From NCBI GenBank assembly GCA_017938645.1, contig JAGBBE010000091.1, positions 1-14,381 of the forward strand: DNA of 14,381 nucleotides, given 5' to 3'. This document shows, piece after piece, positions 13,905 through 14,381 of this stretch (the first letter of the stretch is position 1; the number at the start of each line of letters is the position of its first letter). Below the pieces are notes generated by a model. The model was not told the origin of the DNA, did not search any database, and saw only the letters and a list, made by a program, of their open reading frames with translations. A program made the translations under genes and the position numbers. The DNA comes from Clostridia bacterium (GTDB lineage Bacteria > Bacillota_A > Clostridia > Christensenellales > Aristaeellaceae).

Positions 13905-14066
13905 TTATTTGGTTTCGCGGTGAGCCGTATGCTTCTTGCAGAAACGGCAGTACTTGTTCAGCTCGATGCGATCGGGGGTGTTCTTCTTATTCTTCATGGA
14001 ATTGTAGTTACGCTGCTTGCACTCGGTGCAGGCCAGCATAACCTTGTTACGGGCAACGCTTGCCAC
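13905..14066 (-). CDS. rpmG: 50S ribosomal protein L33, zinc-binding (C+) form
   Basis: 53 residues, easily missed because it is short and starts with GTG. The translation runs [22 protein letters not shown] at the N-terminus and ends in [11 protein letters not shown]13, C16, C40 and C43 (CTEC and CRFC) make the zinc site, so this is the C+ type; many bacteria also carry a C- copy induced under zinc shortage. AGGAGG (14075-14080) lies eight bases before GTG (14064-14066). It lies between tuf and secE, its usual place in Clostridia. Confidence 0.97.
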   Translation of the reverse strand: MASVARNKVMLACTECKQRNYNSMKNKKNTPDRIELNKYCRFCKKHTAHRETK

Positions 14067-14103
14067 GTTGGCCACCTCCTACTTCAGTGTGGACGGAAAC
14101 CCG

Positions 14104-14125
14104 CCGCCCGCCCATTAACGGGCGG
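14104..14125 (-). other. GC-rich hairpin between tuf and rpmG
   Basis: CCGCCCG (14104-14110) can pair with CGGGCGG (14119-14125); a second register gives CCGCCC (14108-14113) with GGGCGG (14120-14125). Only GCGGCGGGTTTCC follows on the minus strand, so termination after tuf is doubtful. It could be an attenuator or processing site before rpmG. I found no convincing promoter or tRNA in 14067-14224. Confidence 0.45.
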
Positions 14126-14200
14126 CAGGCAGTAAAGTTATCTGAACTCCAGCTTCACGCGGAGCCAACTTTGAAGAAGAAGTCAGCTCAATCGCGAACT

Positions 14201-14224
14201 GGGGTCCAGGGGCTCAGCCCCTGG
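14201..14224 (-). repeat. Stop-codon-adjacent hairpin repeat, copy 3 (tuf)
   Basis: In the tuf direction the TAA stop (14225-14227) is followed at once by CCAGGGGC, TGA, GCCCCTGG (8-bp perfect stem), then ACCCC. The 17-base core is identical to the copy at the end of the manA fusion. Confidence 0.78.
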
Positions 14225-14381
14225 TTACTCGATGACGCTGGCAACAACGCCGGAACCAACGGTGCGGCCGCCTTCACGGATAGCGAAACGCAGGCCCTGC
14301 TCGATGGCGATGGGGGTGATCAGGGTGATCTCCATGTCGATGTTGTCGCCAGGCATAACCATCTCAACGCCTTCGGGCAGC
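14225..14381 (-). CDS. tuf: Elongation factor Tu, 3' end only (cut by window edge)
   Basis: Only the last 51 residues and the TAA stop are present; the 5' part lies outside the window. The translated end runs [20 protein letters not shown], then [20 protein letters not shown], then [11 protein letters not shown], the domain III C-terminus of EF-Tu, which brings aminoacyl-tRNA to the ribosome. A hairpin repeat directly abuts the stop codon. It heads the rpmG-secE-nusG-rplK-rplA order as in other Bacillota. Confidence 0.97.
   Translation of the reverse strand, partial: LPEGVEMVMPGDNIDMEITLITPIAIEQGLRFAIREGGRTVGSGVVASVIE

Noticed and set aside
14067..14224. A tRNA gene between tuf and rpmG
   Set aside because: Some Bacillota carry tRNAs near here, and the stretch has some pairing (for example AAAGTT with AACTTT). 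I found no acceptor stem plus T-loop GTTCRA pattern in the right layout.
1..14381. CRISPR array, insertion sequence, prophage or toxin-antitoxin pair
   Set aside because: No regularly spaced direct repeats, transposase, integrase or phage genes, or small toxin-like pairs were seen. Genes are housekeeping or unknown but chromosomal in character.

Overview
The window comes from a fairly GC-rich member of the Bacillota, class Clostridia by inference. The reasons are a threonine-specific T-box leader, strong AGGAGG ribosome binding sites on nearly every gene, GTG and TTG starts, sigma-A promoters of TTGACA/TATAAT type, a short zinc-binding L33, and the gene order tuf-rpmG-secE-nusG-rplK-rplA. A gut lineage such as Oscillospirales or Christensenellales is plausible, but the sequence alone does not prove it. 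It is mostly ordinary chromosome, with no phage, IS element, CRISPR array, rRNA or tRNA.

Bases 1-3000, read on the minus strand, form a T-box-controlled operon. It has a consensus promoter (2946-2974), a T-box leader with an apparent ACC (Thr) specifier and an intrinsic terminator (2701-2939), a hexapeptide-repeat O-acetyltransferase (2158-2676), thrS (224-2131) and a terminator (158-198). A cluster of perfect palindromes lies beyond it at 14-95. Divergent from this operon, on the plus strand at 2984-5914, is a three-gene unit: a zinc-ribbon protein, a single-pass membrane protein, and an in-frame fusion of a GNAT acetyltransferase domain with a class I mannose-6-phosphate isomerase. It ends at a bidirectional terminator (6067-6105) shared with the next, convergent unit. 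Apart from the repeat hairpin at 5905-5927, I saw nothing in 5928-6066.

Bases 6107-11671 are on the minus strand. They hold an ECF sigma factor overlapping by 4 nt with a membrane protein that is probably its zinc-less anti-sigma partner, an ABC-F translation factor, and a large multi-spanning membrane protein of DUF6020 type. The last two each have an extended -10 promoter (TGCTATAAT).

Bases 11726-14381 are on the minus strand and hold the translation/secretion cluster: tuf (3' end only), rpmG, secE, nusG, rplK, rplA. A candidate L1-binding mRNA hairpin precedes rplK and a clear terminator follows rplA, so rplJ-rplL do not follow as they usually do.

The most unusual points are three. The first is the GNAT-ManA fusion. 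The second is the acetyltransferase placed between a Thr T-box and thrS. The third is a family of short perfect hairpins (CAGGGGC-NNN-GCCCCTG then ACCCC) sitting exactly at the stop codons of thrS, the manA fusion and tuf, with a diverged relative after the ABC-F gene. I do not see a clearly new multi-gene system.
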